A DNA stretch of 64,000 nt from Brevibacterium sp. S111. GTDB lineage: Bacteria > Actinomycetota > Actinomycetes > Actinomycetales > Brevibacteriaceae. The DNA lies in contig NZ_RHFH01000002.1 of the NCBI RefSeq assembly GCF_004745075.1, positions 186,001 to 250,000 on the forward strand, given 5' to 3'. The translations under genes and the position numbers were made by a program. Shown in pieces: positions 8,381 through 16,810 of this stretch (position 1 is its first letter; every line of letters begins with the position of its first letter). Below the pieces are notes generated by a model, which had not been told where the DNA came from, made no database searches, and saw only the letters and a list, made by a program, of their open reading frames with translations.

Positions 8381-8755
8381 ATGACAGACCAGATTGAACA
8401 GCTCGTGGCCGACGCCGTGGAGGTTCAGGCCGACGTCGACGCACTCATGGCGCTGCACACCGCAGATACGGTGATCGTCAACGTCGCCGGGCGACGCCTG
8501 CTGGGCCGAGAGAGCTTCCGCGAGGCGATGGCCGCAGCGATGGCGACACCGCTCGCGGACGTGAGGACCGACGTGGAGATCGACGACGTCACGCGCCCGG
8601 GGCCGGACGTCGCGATCGTCAGCTGCACCAAGCGCATCTACGCGAGCGGGTCCGACTCGCCGGAGTCGGAAGCCTTCCTCACCTACGTGGTGGTCGACGA
8701 GGGCGGGCAGTGGCGGATCGCGCTCGCCCAGACCACGCCCCAGGCGAACGGCTGA
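8381..8755 (+). CDS. SnoaL/DUF4440-like NTF2-fold protein
   Basis: 124 residues with the small cone-shaped NTF2-like layout: helices VDALMALHTADTVIVNVAGRRLLGRESFREAM, then strands to YVVVDEGGQWRIALAQTTPQ. The SgcJ/EcaC subgroup (cytosolic, ligand or substrate unknown) fits best. GAAAGG lies upstream of the ATG. It is followed 32 bases later by an O-methyltransferase, probably co-transcribed. Confidence 0.8.
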   Translation: MTDQIEQLVADAVEVQADVDALMALHTADTVIVNVAGRRLLGRESFREAMAAAMATPLADVRTDVEIDDVTRPGPDVAIVSCTKRIYASGSDSPESEAFLTYVVVDEGGQWRIALAQTTPQANG

Positions 8756-8787
8756 GGCTCGGAGCACCAGGAGAGAAGGAGCAGATC

Positions 8788-9378
8788 ATGGACCCACGCC
8801 TGAGCGCCCTGCTCGACGACCTGCACCGATTCGGCGTCGAACACGACGCCGAACGACTCGACAGGCTCGACCGGTACCGCAACGTCGAACCGGACACGGC
8901 ACGACTGCTTGCGGTGCTCGTGCGCGCGAAGGGGGCGCGCTCCGTGCTGGAGCTCGGGACCTCGAACGGGTACTCGACGCTCTGGCTCGCCGACGCCGTC
9001 GCCGCGACCGGCGGGCGCGTTACCAGCGCAGACATCGATGCGGACCGCACCGAGCTGGCCGCCGCGAACCTTGCTCGAGCCGGCCTCTCCGACCATGTCG
9101 ACCTCAGGGTGGCAGACGCCGCCGACGTGCTGTCCGAGTCGCGCGACGGAACGTGGGACTTCATCTTCCTCGACGCAGAGCGGCCCGCGTACGTCGACTA
9201 CTGGCCCGACTTGGTCCGCGTCCTGGCCCCCGGCGGGCTGCTGGCGGTGGACAACGTCCTGTCCCACGCCGAACAGGTCCGTGACTTCTGCGCCCTGGTG
9301 ACCGGCGACCCGCGCGTCGCCGAAACACTCGCTCCTACCGGAGCAGGAGCACTCCTGGTGGTCCGCGACCCGGCGTGA
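8788..9378 (+). CDS. Class I SAM-dependent O-methyltransferase
   Basis: 196 residues. SAM-binding motif I reads SVLELGTSNGYSTLWLADA; the acidic residue after strand 2 is in RVTSADIDADR; motif IV is WDFIFLDAERPAY, and the product-side GGLLAVDNVLSH is typical of caffeoyl-CoA/catechol-type O-methyltransferases. GAAGGAG precedes the ATG. A second, frameshifted relative lies at 14877-15466 in the same accessory block. The small-molecule acceptor is unknown. The 9379-9594 stretch after it holds no gene I can recognise. Confidence 0.88.
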   Translation: MDPRLSALLDDLHRFGVEHDAERLDRLDRYRNVEPDTARLLAVLVRAKGARSVLELGTSNGYSTLWLADAVAATGGRVTSADIDADRTELAAANLARAGLSDHVDLRVADAADVLSESRDGTWDFIFLDAERPAYVDYWPDLVRVLAPGGLLAVDNVLSHAEQVRDFCALVTGDPRVAETLAPTGAGALLVVRDPA

Positions 9379-9594
9379 TCAGAACCCTCGATCGCCGTCG
9401 CACCCTTCTCAGTCAGCATCCGCGATCTGGTGCCTCTCTCCATTCCGACTTGTCGACCTCGTGATGCCGAACTACTGCTCGAAGCTCGCAGTGAAGATGT
9501 CTCCACCTTTGATCTGCGTGACGAGCTCGGCCGGGGCAACGGGAGGGCCTTCCTCGGAGGGGAGCTGCCCCTCCCGAGCGGGACTGCGACCCGA

Positions 9595-11040
9595 TCAGCT
9601 CTGCCGGCGTGCATCGGGCGAACATGCTTCCGCTTGTTTCGTGATTCCCTCATCGGCCGCGTCAGGCCGAGCCGATCTTCCGGTCACCGCGAGACGAGCC
9701 GCAAGTCCGGCAGCCGCCAGGGCCACGGCGCTGATCGCCAAGGCGACCGCCAAGTAGGCATCCGACGCGGGCCGCGGCTGCGGCAACTGCGCCGTCGTCA
9801 CGAACCAGGTTCCGAGCACCGCCACGCCTGCGAGGTATCCCATCTGAGCGATCGAGGTGAGAGCGCCGCTTGCGTCTGCGGCCTGACGCGTCGGCACACG
9901 GTGTGTGACTTGGGCGAGGACAGGGCCAAAGCCCAGGCCGATGCCAGCCCCGGCCACCGCGAGCGCCAGTCCGCCGGTCAAACCTGACGGTCCTGTGAGT
10001 CCGACGGCGGCATAGGCCACGGCGGTCGCTGACAGCCCGACCACTGGGGCGGACGACCGTCCTCCCCAGGCGGATCGACCCGCGATGAGGCTGGTCGCCG
10101 CGAACCCGAGGATGTACGGTGTGACCGCGAGGCCGGATCCGAGTGGGCTCATCCCTTCGGCGTCCTGCAGGAGAAGCATGGTGGAGAACAGCAGACCGCC
10201 GTACGCGGCCATTGTTGCGAACAGAGACCCCGCCCCCGCCTTCACGCCGGCGTGACGAAGCAGTCCCAGGTTGAGGATTGCCTGGTCCTCATGCGTCGAT
10301 CGCAGGTGCAGGATTGTGCCGGCTGCCAGCACCACCCCGACTGCGGCGATGGCCAGCAGCCAGAGGGGCCATCCGAGCTCGGGGCCGAGAACCAGCGGCG
10401 CAGTGATGGCGAGGGCAGCGGTGCTCATCAGCGCCGCACCACGTGCGTCCACGCTTCGAGCGGGATCCGGGTGCGTTGCGGGGACGTGATGTACGGCAGC
10501 GATCATCAGGACCACGCCGACGGGACCGTTGATCAGGAAGACGGCCCGCCAGAACTCTCCGTCTGGTCCGGTGAGCAGACCGCCGAGCAACTGTCCCGCG
10601 ACCCCACCGACAGAGATGGCGGCCGCGTACCAGCCGAGCGCTCGCGCCCGTTCCCGTCCGGTCGTGCTCAGCTGGATGATCGACAGGACCTGTGGCGCGA
10701 TCAGCGCTCCCCCGATCCCCTGGAGCACTCGTGCAGCCACCAGCGACGCGGCGTTCGGCGCGAGACCGCATGCGAGCGAGGCGAAGGTGAAGCTCGCGAC
10801 GCCGACGATGAACACGCGACGGTGACCATATCGATCGCCGAGCCTGGCACCCAGCATCAGCAGGGTCGCGTAGGTCAGCGTGTACCCCGCAGACACCAGG
10901 ACCAGAGCCGAACCCGAGGCCGGCAGCCGTGCGCCGATGCTCGGCAGGGCGACGTTGACGATCGAGACGTCGAGAGTCGTCATGAACTCACCGATGAGCA
11001 GGATCGCGAGGCCCGTCGCCTTGATTCGATTGTTCGGCAT
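9595..11040 (-). CDS. DHA2-family MFS multidrug exporter
   Basis: About 481 residues with 14 hydrophobic segments. Motif A/D1 at the start, LIGEFMTTLDVSIVNVALPSI, and the LGARLGDRYGHRRVF loop are diagnostic of the QacA/EmrB-type proton antiporters. I chose ATG at 11040 because it sits about 6 bases after a TACAAT -10 box, giving a leaderless or nearly leaderless mRNA; a TTG at 11076 would lie inside the promoter palindrome. It is divergent from an ArsR-family gene and very likely repressed by it. Drug specificity cannot be read. Confidence 0.9.
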   Translation of the reverse strand: MPNNRIKATGLAILLIGEFMTTLDVSIVNVALPSIGARLPASGSALVLVSAGYTLTYATLLMLGARLGDRYGHRRVFIVGVASFTFASLACGLAPNAASLVAARVLQGIGGALIAPQVLSIIQLSTTGRERARALGWYAAAISVGGVAGQLLGGLLTGPDGEFWRAVFLINGPVGVVLMIAAVHHVPATHPDPARSVDARGAALMSTAALAITAPLVLGPELGWPLWLLAIAAVGVVLAAGTILHLRSTHEDQAILNLGLLRHAGVKAGAGSLFATMAAYGGLLFSTMLLLQDAEGMSPLGSGLAVTPYILGFAATSLIAGRSAWGGRSSAPVVGLSATAVAYAAVGLTGPSGLTGGLALAVAGAGIGLGFGPVLAQVTHRVPTRQAADASGALTSIAQMGYLAGVAVLGTWFVTTAQLPQPRPASDAYLAVALAISAVALAAAGLAARLAVTGRSARPDAADEGITKQAEACSPDARRQS

Positions 11041-11046
11041 GGTCGT

Positions 11047-11077
11047 ATTGTACGAACTTTCCGTAGGGATGTACAAT
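11047..11077. promoter_or_regulatory. Symmetric divergent promoter and ArsR operator
   Basis: ATTGTAC (11047-11053) and GTACAAT (11071-11077) form a 7-base inverted repeat with a 17-base spacer. Read on +, TTGTAC at 11048 and TACAAT at 11072 are a -35/-10 pair with an 18-base gap. The same pair exists on the other strand by symmetry. The -10 boxes end 7 and 6 bases before the GTG of arsR and the ATG of the MFS gene, so both transcripts would be leaderless. One bound dimer would cover both promoters. Confidence 0.65.
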
Positions 11078-11084
11078 TACTTGG

Positions 11085-11393
11085 GTGAGCGCCTTCCATC
11101 CCGACCTCCACCAGATGAGCCTCGATCGCGTGCTCTCTGCGCTCGGGCACCCGATTCGGCTCGCCATCGTTCGCACGCTGGCAGAACAGGGCGAGACCTA
11201 CTGCGGCGCGGTCGAGACGAGTGCCCCGCCATCGACCATGACGGGGCACTGGCGCGTGCTTCGAGAAAGCGGCGTTGTGCGACAACGGGTTGATGGCCGC
11301 CGGCACTACATGGCGCTACGCCAGGCCGACATAGACGCACTGTGGCCCGGCCTGCTCGACACCGTGCTGAGGGATGAAACCGCGCCGCGCTGA
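11085..11393 (+). CDS. ArsR-family winged-helix regulator
   Basis: 102 residues, GTG start immediately after the promoter. The domain covers almost the whole chain: RVLSALGHPIRLAIVRTLAEQ, recognition region APPSTMTGHWRVLRESGVVRQRVDGRRHYMAL. No CxC metal-binding motif is present at the start of the recognition helix (one Cys in ETYCGAVET), so it is more likely an oxidative- or drug-responsive member than a classical arsenic sensor. It probably represses itself and the divergent MFS exporter. Confidence 0.88.
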   Translation: MSAFHPDLHQMSLDRVLSALGHPIRLAIVRTLAEQGETYCGAVETSAPPSTMTGHWRVLRESGVVRQRVDGRRHYMALRQADIDALWPGLLDTVLRDETAPR

Positions 11394-11413
11394 GCGCGCG
11401 GGACTGTGCGACC

Positions 11414-11676
11414 GCCTTCGAGGCCTGGCTTGGTTCTCCTGCTCGGCAAATCGAGGTCAACCGTGGCCGTGCCGAAGGGGCGAGCAAGCCGCCCTTTGGC
11501 GAGCGGGCACCACTGCAGGCTCATCACCTGTTGATCGGCGAGCAGCGGCAGCATCTCGCGTTCTTCCTCGCGTTGGACCACGCTATACTGGTCCTGCATC
11601 GTGACGAAGCGCCGCCACCCGCCGGGCTGCGCTGCATTTGCCAAGCTTCTGACCTGGGATGCTCATCGGTCGCGCG
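11414..11676 (-). pseudogene. Aldo/keto reductase fragment
   Basis: On the minus strand a piece reads WRRFVTMQDQYSVVQREEER then EMLPLLADQQVMSLQWCPLAKGRLARPFG. This is the conserved middle of aldo/keto reductases (FVSMQNHYNL.YREEEREMLPLC with PW.PLARG). The N-terminal Asp-Tyr-Lys catalytic part and the C-terminus are missing; the frame then runs into the ArsR 3' region. It is a remnant squeezed between arsR and the VOC gene. Confidence 0.7.
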
Positions 11677-12639
11677 TCATCGCAGCATCAGGGCTGCTCC
11701 CAGCGCGTCCCCGGAGGCCACCACCACGCAGTCTTCTTGTGCCTGGAAGGGCACTCCGTGGCTCTTCAAGTGCGTCATGGCCATCTCGCGATCGCGCACC
11801 TGGACGGTGCACGCGAGGAAGCCCACTCCGCCCGGCACGTCGCTCGCGCCCGGCAGTGTTTCGCGCACTGCGCTGGCCGGGACGAGCGTCACTTTGGAAT
11901 CGCCGAGGTCGAAGACCAGCGTCTTGGCCTCCTCCCGCGGCTGGACGCCGAGGTACGCACCGTACCGGTGCGCGTAGGCGGTCAGCTCGTCGTCGGGCAC
12001 GCCGAGGTGGACCCCGGTCAGCCCGATCGCGGTGTTCGGGTGTTCGGGGACCCGTTGCACGGCGAGGATCGCGGCGGGGGCGTCCTCGGCCACCGCCAGC
12101 CGCCCCTCGGGCGTGCGGTGCTCGTCGAGCTCGAAGTAGCCGATGGGCTCGTTGCGGGGGCCGTCGTCGGTCTCGATCGGGCGCTGCAGGCGCTGCACAG
12201 CGCCGTGCGCCACGCCGGCTCGATCCAGGTGCTCGGCCGCGGCGTCGGCGTCCCGAGTGCGGAACGCGAGGATGTGCAGACCCTCGCGCTGCTCCAGCGA
12301 GGCGCTCAGGCGCGCAGTGGTCGCGTCGATGGTCTCGGTGAGCTGCGCCAAGACCTCGTCCGGCGCATTGATCACGTGCAGCTGGACGTCCTCGTCGGCG
12401 ACACCTGCCTCGGGGTCAACGACAGTGACCAGCTCGAGGAACGTGCCGCCGAACTCGGCATGGGTGTTCCCGGCCCCGAAGGCCTGCGGTGCCGCGCCGG
12501 GGGACGGCGGCAGGGCCGGGAAGGTCGCGGGCGGCACCACGAACCCCAGGCGCGCGTACGCGCGGCGGGCCTCGGCGATGTCACGCACCACCAGGCCGAC
12601 GTGGTGCAGTCCGGTAATCGCGGTAGATGTGCGGGTCAT
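11677..12639 (-). CDS. VOC-family (glyoxalase/dioxygenase fold) protein, two domains
   Basis: 320 residues. The N-terminal module begins TAITGLHHVGLVVRDIAEARRAYARLGF, a typical VOC start with a metal His; GGTFLELVTVV gives the Glu end of the first half. A second unit covers residues about 115-320 (GLHILAFRTRDADAAAEHLDRAG, AIGLTGVHLGVPDDELTAYAHRYG). It resembles Glyoxalase_3-like proteins. The gene diverges from a DHA2 exporter with TetR-like operators between them, so it is probably part of the same detoxification unit. Substrate unknown. Confidence 0.82.
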   Translation of the reverse strand: MTRTSTAITGLHHVGLVVRDIAEARRAYARLGFVVPPATFPALPPSPGAAPQAFGAGNTHAEFGGTFLELVTVVDPEAGVADEDVQLHVINAPDEVLAQLTETIDATTARLSASLEQREGLHILAFRTRDADAAAEHLDRAGVAHGAVQRLQRPIETDDGPRNEPIGYFELDEHRTPEGRLAVAEDAPAAILAVQRVPEHPNTAIGLTGVHLGVPDDELTAYAHRYGAYLGVQPREEAKTLVFDLGDSKVTLVPASAVRETLPGASDVPGGVGFLACTVQVRDREMAMTHLKSHGVPFQAQEDCVVVASGDALGAALMLR

Positions 12640-12680
12640 GGTCGTCGCTGCTCCTCAGCTCGATGGATGGTACATTGTGA

Positions 12681-12727
12681 GAGTACACTCCGATTTCGAG
12701 TTATGCTAATATATAAGAGTCCACTCT
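12681..12727. promoter_or_regulatory. Two small palindromes, candidate TetR operators
   Basis: GAGTACACTC (12681-12690; arms GAGT/ACTC) and AGAGTCCACTCT (12716-12727; arms AGAGT/ACTCT) lie in the 106-base divergent gap between the VOC gene and the MFS gene, flanking an A+T-rich TATGCTAATATATAAG promoter-like core. The regulator is probably the TetR encoded downstream of the MFS gene. Inferred from position and symmetry. Confidence 0.5.
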
Positions 12728-12745
12728 GAAATTTGAGGAGATGGG

Positions 12746-14110
12746 ATGACCTCGTACAGGTACCGGTGGTGGGCGCTGGGGTTCCTCACCACGGCGGTGT
12801 TCTCGGTCTCGTTGCCGGCCACGCTGCTGAACGTCGCGCTGCCGACGCTCGCCGGCGAGCTGGGCGCGAGCTCGGGAGAGCTGTCCTGGTTCGTATCGAG
12901 CTACCTGCTGGCACTGACGGTCACACTGCTGCCCGCGGGCGCGGCGGCCGACCGGTGGGGGCGGAAGAAGATCTTGCTCGCGGCGATCGCGGCGTTCGGG
13001 GCTGGTTCGGTCCTGGCGGCGTCGGCGACTTCGCCCTCCGTGTTCATCGCCGCGCAGATCCTCTCCGGGGCAGCGGCGGCGGCCGTGATCACCACCGTGC
13101 TGGCGGCCCTGGCGACGCTGTTCGACGCCGACGAGCGCCCTCGGGCGGTCGGTGTCTGGGCGGCCGGCGCATTCCTCGCCCTGCCGGTGGGACCGATCCT
13201 CGGCGGGCTCATCCTCACCAGCGCCTGGTGGGGCTGGGCGTTCCTGGCGGCCCTGCCGGTGCTGGCGGCAGCCTTCGTCGGCATCGCGATCACGGTGCCC
13301 GAGTCCCGATCCGACGACCCCGCAACGACCGCGAGGGGACTGCTGCGAGGACTGCACAGCCTGCTGAACGCCCGGTTCCTCGCCGCGTCGGCGATGGCGG
13401 CCCTGGGCATGTTCGTGCTCTTCGGCGTGCTGTACGGGATGCCGCAGCACGCGCAGGCGGTCCTCAGTCTGGACCCTGCCGGCAGCGGCCTGCGGCTGCT
13501 GACGCTGCTGGCCGGCGTGGTCGTCGCCGGCGGCCTGTCCGGTCGGCTGACCGGCCGCTTCGGCGTCCGGGCCGTCATCGCCACGAGCTTCGCCGTCCTG
13601 GCCCTGGCCCTGGGTATCGGCGCAGCGACCATCGGCGTCGACGAGTCACCTCTCACCCTGGCCTGGATGTTCGCGGCCGGCCTCGGCGCGGGAGTGGTGA
13701 TGGCGGCGGCCTCCACCGCGGCCCTGGAGGCGGTGGATACCAGCCGGGTCGGCCTCGGGTCGGCCTCCTTCCAGGTCGTCCAGCGCATCGGCGGCGGACT
13801 GTCGGCGCTCGTCTCCGCTACCGTCCTCACCGCCGGCTACACAGCGGCACTGGGATCGCTGCCCGGACCGGTGTCCGAGGCCGCCCGCAGGAACGTGTTC
13901 GACGGGCTGCGCGCCGCCGACGACCTTCGATCGGATGCCGCCGCGCAGGCGATCCGCCAAGCCTTCGCCGAGGGCCTCGGCCATATGCTGTGGCTGTGCT
14001 GCGGCGTCGCCGCCCTCGGCGCGATCGCTGCCGTCTTGCTGCTCCCACGCCGATCGGCGGCAGCCGCGCCAGCACAGAGCGAACACACGACGACGAAGGG
14101 GCACGCATGA
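12746..14110 (+). CDS. DHA2-family MFS exporter
   Basis: 454 residues, about 14 hydrophobic segments. The start WWALGFLTTAVFSVSLPATLLNVALPTLAGELG and the GAAADRWGRKKILL loop mark a DHA2-type drug:H+ antiporter; SYLLALTVTLLPAG is the usual second helix. TTGAGGAG precedes the ATG. Stop and next start overlap (ATGA), so exporter and TetR repressor are made together. It is divergent from the VOC gene. Specificity unknown. Confidence 0.9.
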   Translation: MTSYRYRWWALGFLTTAVFSVSLPATLLNVALPTLAGELGASSGELSWFVSSYLLALTVTLLPAGAAADRWGRKKILLAAIAAFGAGSVLAASATSPSVFIAAQILSGAAAAAVITTVLAALATLFDADERPRAVGVWAAGAFLALPVGPILGGLILTSAWWGWAFLAALPVLAAAFVGIAITVPESRSDDPATTARGLLRGLHSLLNARFLAASAMAALGMFVLFGVLYGMPQHAQAVLSLDPAGSGLRLLTLLAGVVVAGGLSGRLTGRFGVRAVIATSFAVLALALGIGAATIGVDESPLTLAWMFAAGLGAGVVMAAASTAALEAVDTSRVGLGSASFQVVQRIGGGLSALVSATVLTAGYTAALGSLPGPVSEAARRNVFDGLRAADDLRSDAAAQAIRQAFAEGLGHMLWLCCGVAALGAIAAVLLLPRRSAAAAPAQSEHTTTKGHA

Positions 14111-14721
14111 GCGGTGGCGACACCTCCCCGAAGCGAACCGGGCTGCGCGAACGGAAGAAGGAGCGCGCCCGCCTGGAGATCCAGCGGCACGCGCTGCGCC
14201 TGTTCCGCGAGCAGGGCTTTCAGGCCACCACCGTGGAGCAGGTGGCCGAAGCCGCCGAGGTCGCGCCCAGCACCGTGTTCCGGTACTTCCCCCGCAAGCA
14301 GGACCTCGCCCGGATCGACCGGTTCCACTCGCTACGCGAACCGTTCGCAGAGGCGTTCCGCAACCAACCCGCCGAACTGACCGCCCTCGAGGCGGTGCGC
14401 GCAGCGCTCCGGGAAGCACTCGCCTCCCTCGAACCCACCGACCGCGCCGCCCGCAGCGAGCGCGACCACGGGCTGCTCGAGGTCCCGGAACTGTGGTCGG
14501 CCAACATCGCAACCGTCATCGACGAGCTCCAGGTCATCCAGACGCTCATCGCCGAACGCACCCGACGCGACGTCGACGACCCCGCCGTCCGCGGACTCAC
14601 CGCCAGCATCCTCGGGCTCGGACTCGAAGCACTCATCCGCTGCAGCCACGACTTCGAGCTCGATCTGGCCGAGGAGCTCGACCGGACCCTGGGGCACCTG
14701 GCCGTTGCCGCCACGATGTAG
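14107..14721 (+). CDS. TetR-family repressor
   Basis: 204 residues. HTH at about residues 22-66: RLEIQRHALRLFREQGF then TTVEQVAEAAEVAPSTVFRYFPRKQDL, the AcrR-like form. The rest is a helical ligand-binding domain. It overlaps the MFS stop by 4 bases. The two palindromes upstream of the MFS gene are its likely targets, giving drug-inducible autoregulated efflux. Confidence 0.9.
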   Translation: MSGGDTSPKRTGLRERKKERARLEIQRHALRLFREQGFQATTVEQVAEAAEVAPSTVFRYFPRKQDLARIDRFHSLREPFAEAFRNQPAELTALEAVRAALREALASLEPTDRAARSERDHGLLEVPELWSANIATVIDELQVIQTLIAERTRRDVDDPAVRGLTASILGLGLEALIRCSHDFELDLAEELDRTLGHLAVAATM

Positions 14722-14781
14722 TTCCGGTCGCGCGCTCGGATCGGCTCCCTGACACCCCCGACCCTGACACTCGAACCAGAC

Positions 14782-14797
14782 CATACCGTAGGGTATG
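14782..14797. promoter_or_regulatory. CATACC-N4-GGTATG inverted repeat
   Basis: A 6-base inverted repeat with a 4-base centre lies 80 bases upstream of the frameshifted methyltransferase gene, in an otherwise empty 155-base gap. It could be an operator. The regulator is unknown. Confidence 0.35.
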
Positions 14798-14876
14798 CTC
14801 ATGGTGTTGGCGCTCGCCAACCGCACGGATCGGAGCGGGCACTTCGGTTCCCGGCCAGACAGCAAGGAACGCGACG

Positions 14877-15466
14877 ATGGACAGAAAACTCCATGAGACG
14901 CTGGAGGACCTGCACTGGCGCGGCGTTGAGCACGACGCAGCCGAACCCGACCGGTTGGCTCGGTACCGCAGCGTCGAACCGGACACGACGCAACTGCTCG
15001 CGGTGCTCGTGCGCGCACTACGGGCACGCTCCGCGCTGGAACTCGGGACTTCGAACGGCTACTCCACCCGTTGGCTCACCGACGCCGTCTCTGCGATCGG
15101 AGGACGCCTAACCAGCGTGGACACCGACGCCGACCGTAACTCGCAGGCCGCCGCGAATCCGTCCACGCCGAACTCACAAACGGGTTCGACCTCAAGGTCG
15201 CAGATGCCGCCCACGTGCTTGCCAAGGCGCCCGATGAGTCTTGGGAGTTCATCTTCCTCGACGCGGAGCGACTCGCGTATGAGGCCTACTGGCCCGACCT
15301 CGTCCACGTACCGACTCCCGGCGGACCGCTCGCGGTGGACAACGCCGTGTCGCACGCGGAGCAGGTGCATGAGTTCCGCGTACTGGTCGCCGACGACCCG
15401 CGCATGACAGAAGCGCTCGTCCCAACTGGCGCCGGTGCCCTCCTGGTTATCCGCGATCGACAGTGA
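14877..15466 (+). pseudogene. O-methyltransferase paralogue with a one-base deletion
   Basis: The first half (MDRKLHETLEDLHWRGVEHD to SVDTDADRNSQAAAN) and the second half (MLAKAPDESWEFIFLDAERL to GALLVIRDRQ) each align along their length with the intact methyltransferase at 8788-9378, but in different frames. Between GCGAAT (ends 15158) and GACCTC (15188) there are 29 bases where the intact gene has 30, so one base is missing at 15159-15187. Motif I and motif IV are preserved. Recent decay is likely, unless the base is a sequence error. Confidence 0.8.
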
Positions 15467-15520
15467 CCACGGATCGAGAGGGAGAACCACGCCGCAGAAA
15501 CAGTGGCGTTGGGAGGGTAT

Positions 15521-16378
15521 GTGGCGACGGTGCTGACGGAAGCGAGATTGTTCGAGCGCACGAGCCTGCCGCTGACCGTGCGTGATCAGATGGCGTGGTC
15601 GCCATCTGGCCCGGTCACGGCGGAGGCGGTCAAGGTTGTGTTCGGCGTCTCGGGGTGGGCGCGCGTGGACGCGCCCAATGCGCAGGTCACCCTCGATTCG
15701 GGAACGGTGCTGGTCATTCCCGCCGGAGCCGAGTGCGCGGGCTTCCCGCACGGACATGCACGGACGGTGACGTTCTACCTCCAACAGGACTATCTCGCCG
15801 CCGAGTTGCGCTGGCTGCCGCGCACGCACCCGATGGTGCACCTGCTGGACCGCAGTGTGCACGGCGCCACCGGTCCAGAGCAGCTGCGTCTGCCGGGTGG
15901 TGCGATGCAGCACCTCGGCCCGCACCTGGCTCGGGTGGCGCAACTGGACGCGACCGGGCATGAGGAGTTTGCCATGTTGTCGACCGCGGCGCAGGTCGCA
16001 GAGATCGTGGGCCGGTTCGCCGGAGTAACACGCCCGCCATCCGAAGGGGCAGTGCGGGAGTCGGTGCTGCCGCGCCGGGAGGTCGCCGCAGCGGTCGCAC
16101 TGCTGCGGCGCCAACCCGACCATGCCTGGACGATCGACGAGCTCGCCGACCAGGTCTCGTTGTCGAGCTCGCAGCTGACGCGGGTGTTCCGGCACCAGAC
16201 CGGCCTGTCGCCGTCGGCGTATCTGAGGCAGGTACGTGTGGATCGGATGGCCGAACTGCTCGTCAGCGGCAGCTTCGGTGTGGCCGAAGCGGCACACGCT
16301 GCAGGGTGGAAGAACCCGGTCGTGGCCTCCCGGGCCTTCAAACGCCGCTACGGCACTAGGGCGTGTCTCCTTTATTGA
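15521..16378 (+). CDS. AraC-family regulator interrupted at its 3' end by an IS
   Basis: About 285 residues. An N-terminal cupin-type sensor (LTVRDQMAWSPSGPVTAEAVKVVF, GTVLVIPAGAECAGFPHGH) is followed by a C-terminal double HTH (AWTIDELADQVSLSSSQLTRVFRHQTGLSPSAYLRQVRVDRMAELL, then VAEAAHAAGWKNPVVASRAFKRRYG). The normal chain continues past this point. Here the frame runs into the IS end and stops after RACLLY. If the IS and one CTAG copy are removed, the frame reads RRYGTSLSAPCGP, so only the last residues were displaced. Start choice is uncertain: GTG 15503, 15521 or 15530, with GGGAGGG at 15511. AraC proteins of this type act on nearby genes. Confidence 0.75.
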   Translation: MATVLTEARLFERTSLPLTVRDQMAWSPSGPVTAEAVKVVFGVSGWARVDAPNAQVTLDSGTVLVIPAGAECAGFPHGHARTVTFYLQQDYLAAELRWLPRTHPMVHLLDRSVHGATGPEQLRLPGGAMQHLGPHLARVAQLDATGHEEFAMLSTAAQVAEIVGRFAGVTRPPSEGAVRESVLPRREVAAAVALLRRQPDHAWTIDELADQVSLSSSQLTRVFRHQTGLSPSAYLRQVRVDRMAELLVSGSFGVAEAAHAAGWKNPVVASRAFKRRYGTRACLLY

Positions 16379-16405
16379 CCATTCCAGGACTGGCACGGTG
16401 GAGAC

Positions 16406-16810
16406 GTGACTACACAGCAACGACACCGAGTCTTCACTGATGAGCAGTGGGAGAAGATCGAACCACTTCTGCCCTCAAACGTCGGCAAAAGAGCCCGACC
16501 GTTTGAGAACAACCGGCGAATCGTCGAAGGAATCGTCTACCGCTACCGCGCTGGCATCGCCTGGCGTGACCTGCCGCGCGAGCATTTCGGGCCGTGGCAG
16601 ACAGTATGGAAACGTCACCGCCGCTACGCCGCCGACGGCACCTGGGACCGAGTCTTAGCTCGGGTGCTTTCCGATGCTGATGCTGCCGGTGACATCGATT
16701 GGAACATCTCCGTCGATGGCACCATCAATCGTGCTCACCAGCACGCGACGAACACGACACGCCTCGATCAGGACACAGGGGGCTACGTCGAATTACAAAA
16801 ATCTGCCTGA
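16406..16810 (+). CDS. IS5-family transposase, first frame
   Basis: 134 residues covering the N-terminal DUF4096-like region (FTDEQWEKIEPLLP, RRIVEGIVYRYRAGIAWRDLPREHFGPW) and the first catalytic Asp in WNISVDGTINRAHQH. It ends after GGYVELQKSA. The second frame continues the same protein, so the functional enzyme needs a +1 (or -2) shift near the A-run at 16796-16801. Confidence 0.85.
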   Translation: MTTQQRHRVFTDEQWEKIEPLLPSNVGKRARPFENNRRIVEGIVYRYRAGIAWRDLPREHFGPWQTVWKRHRRYAADGTWDRVLARVLSDADAAGDIDWNISVDGTINRAHQHATNTTRLDQDTGGYVELQKSA

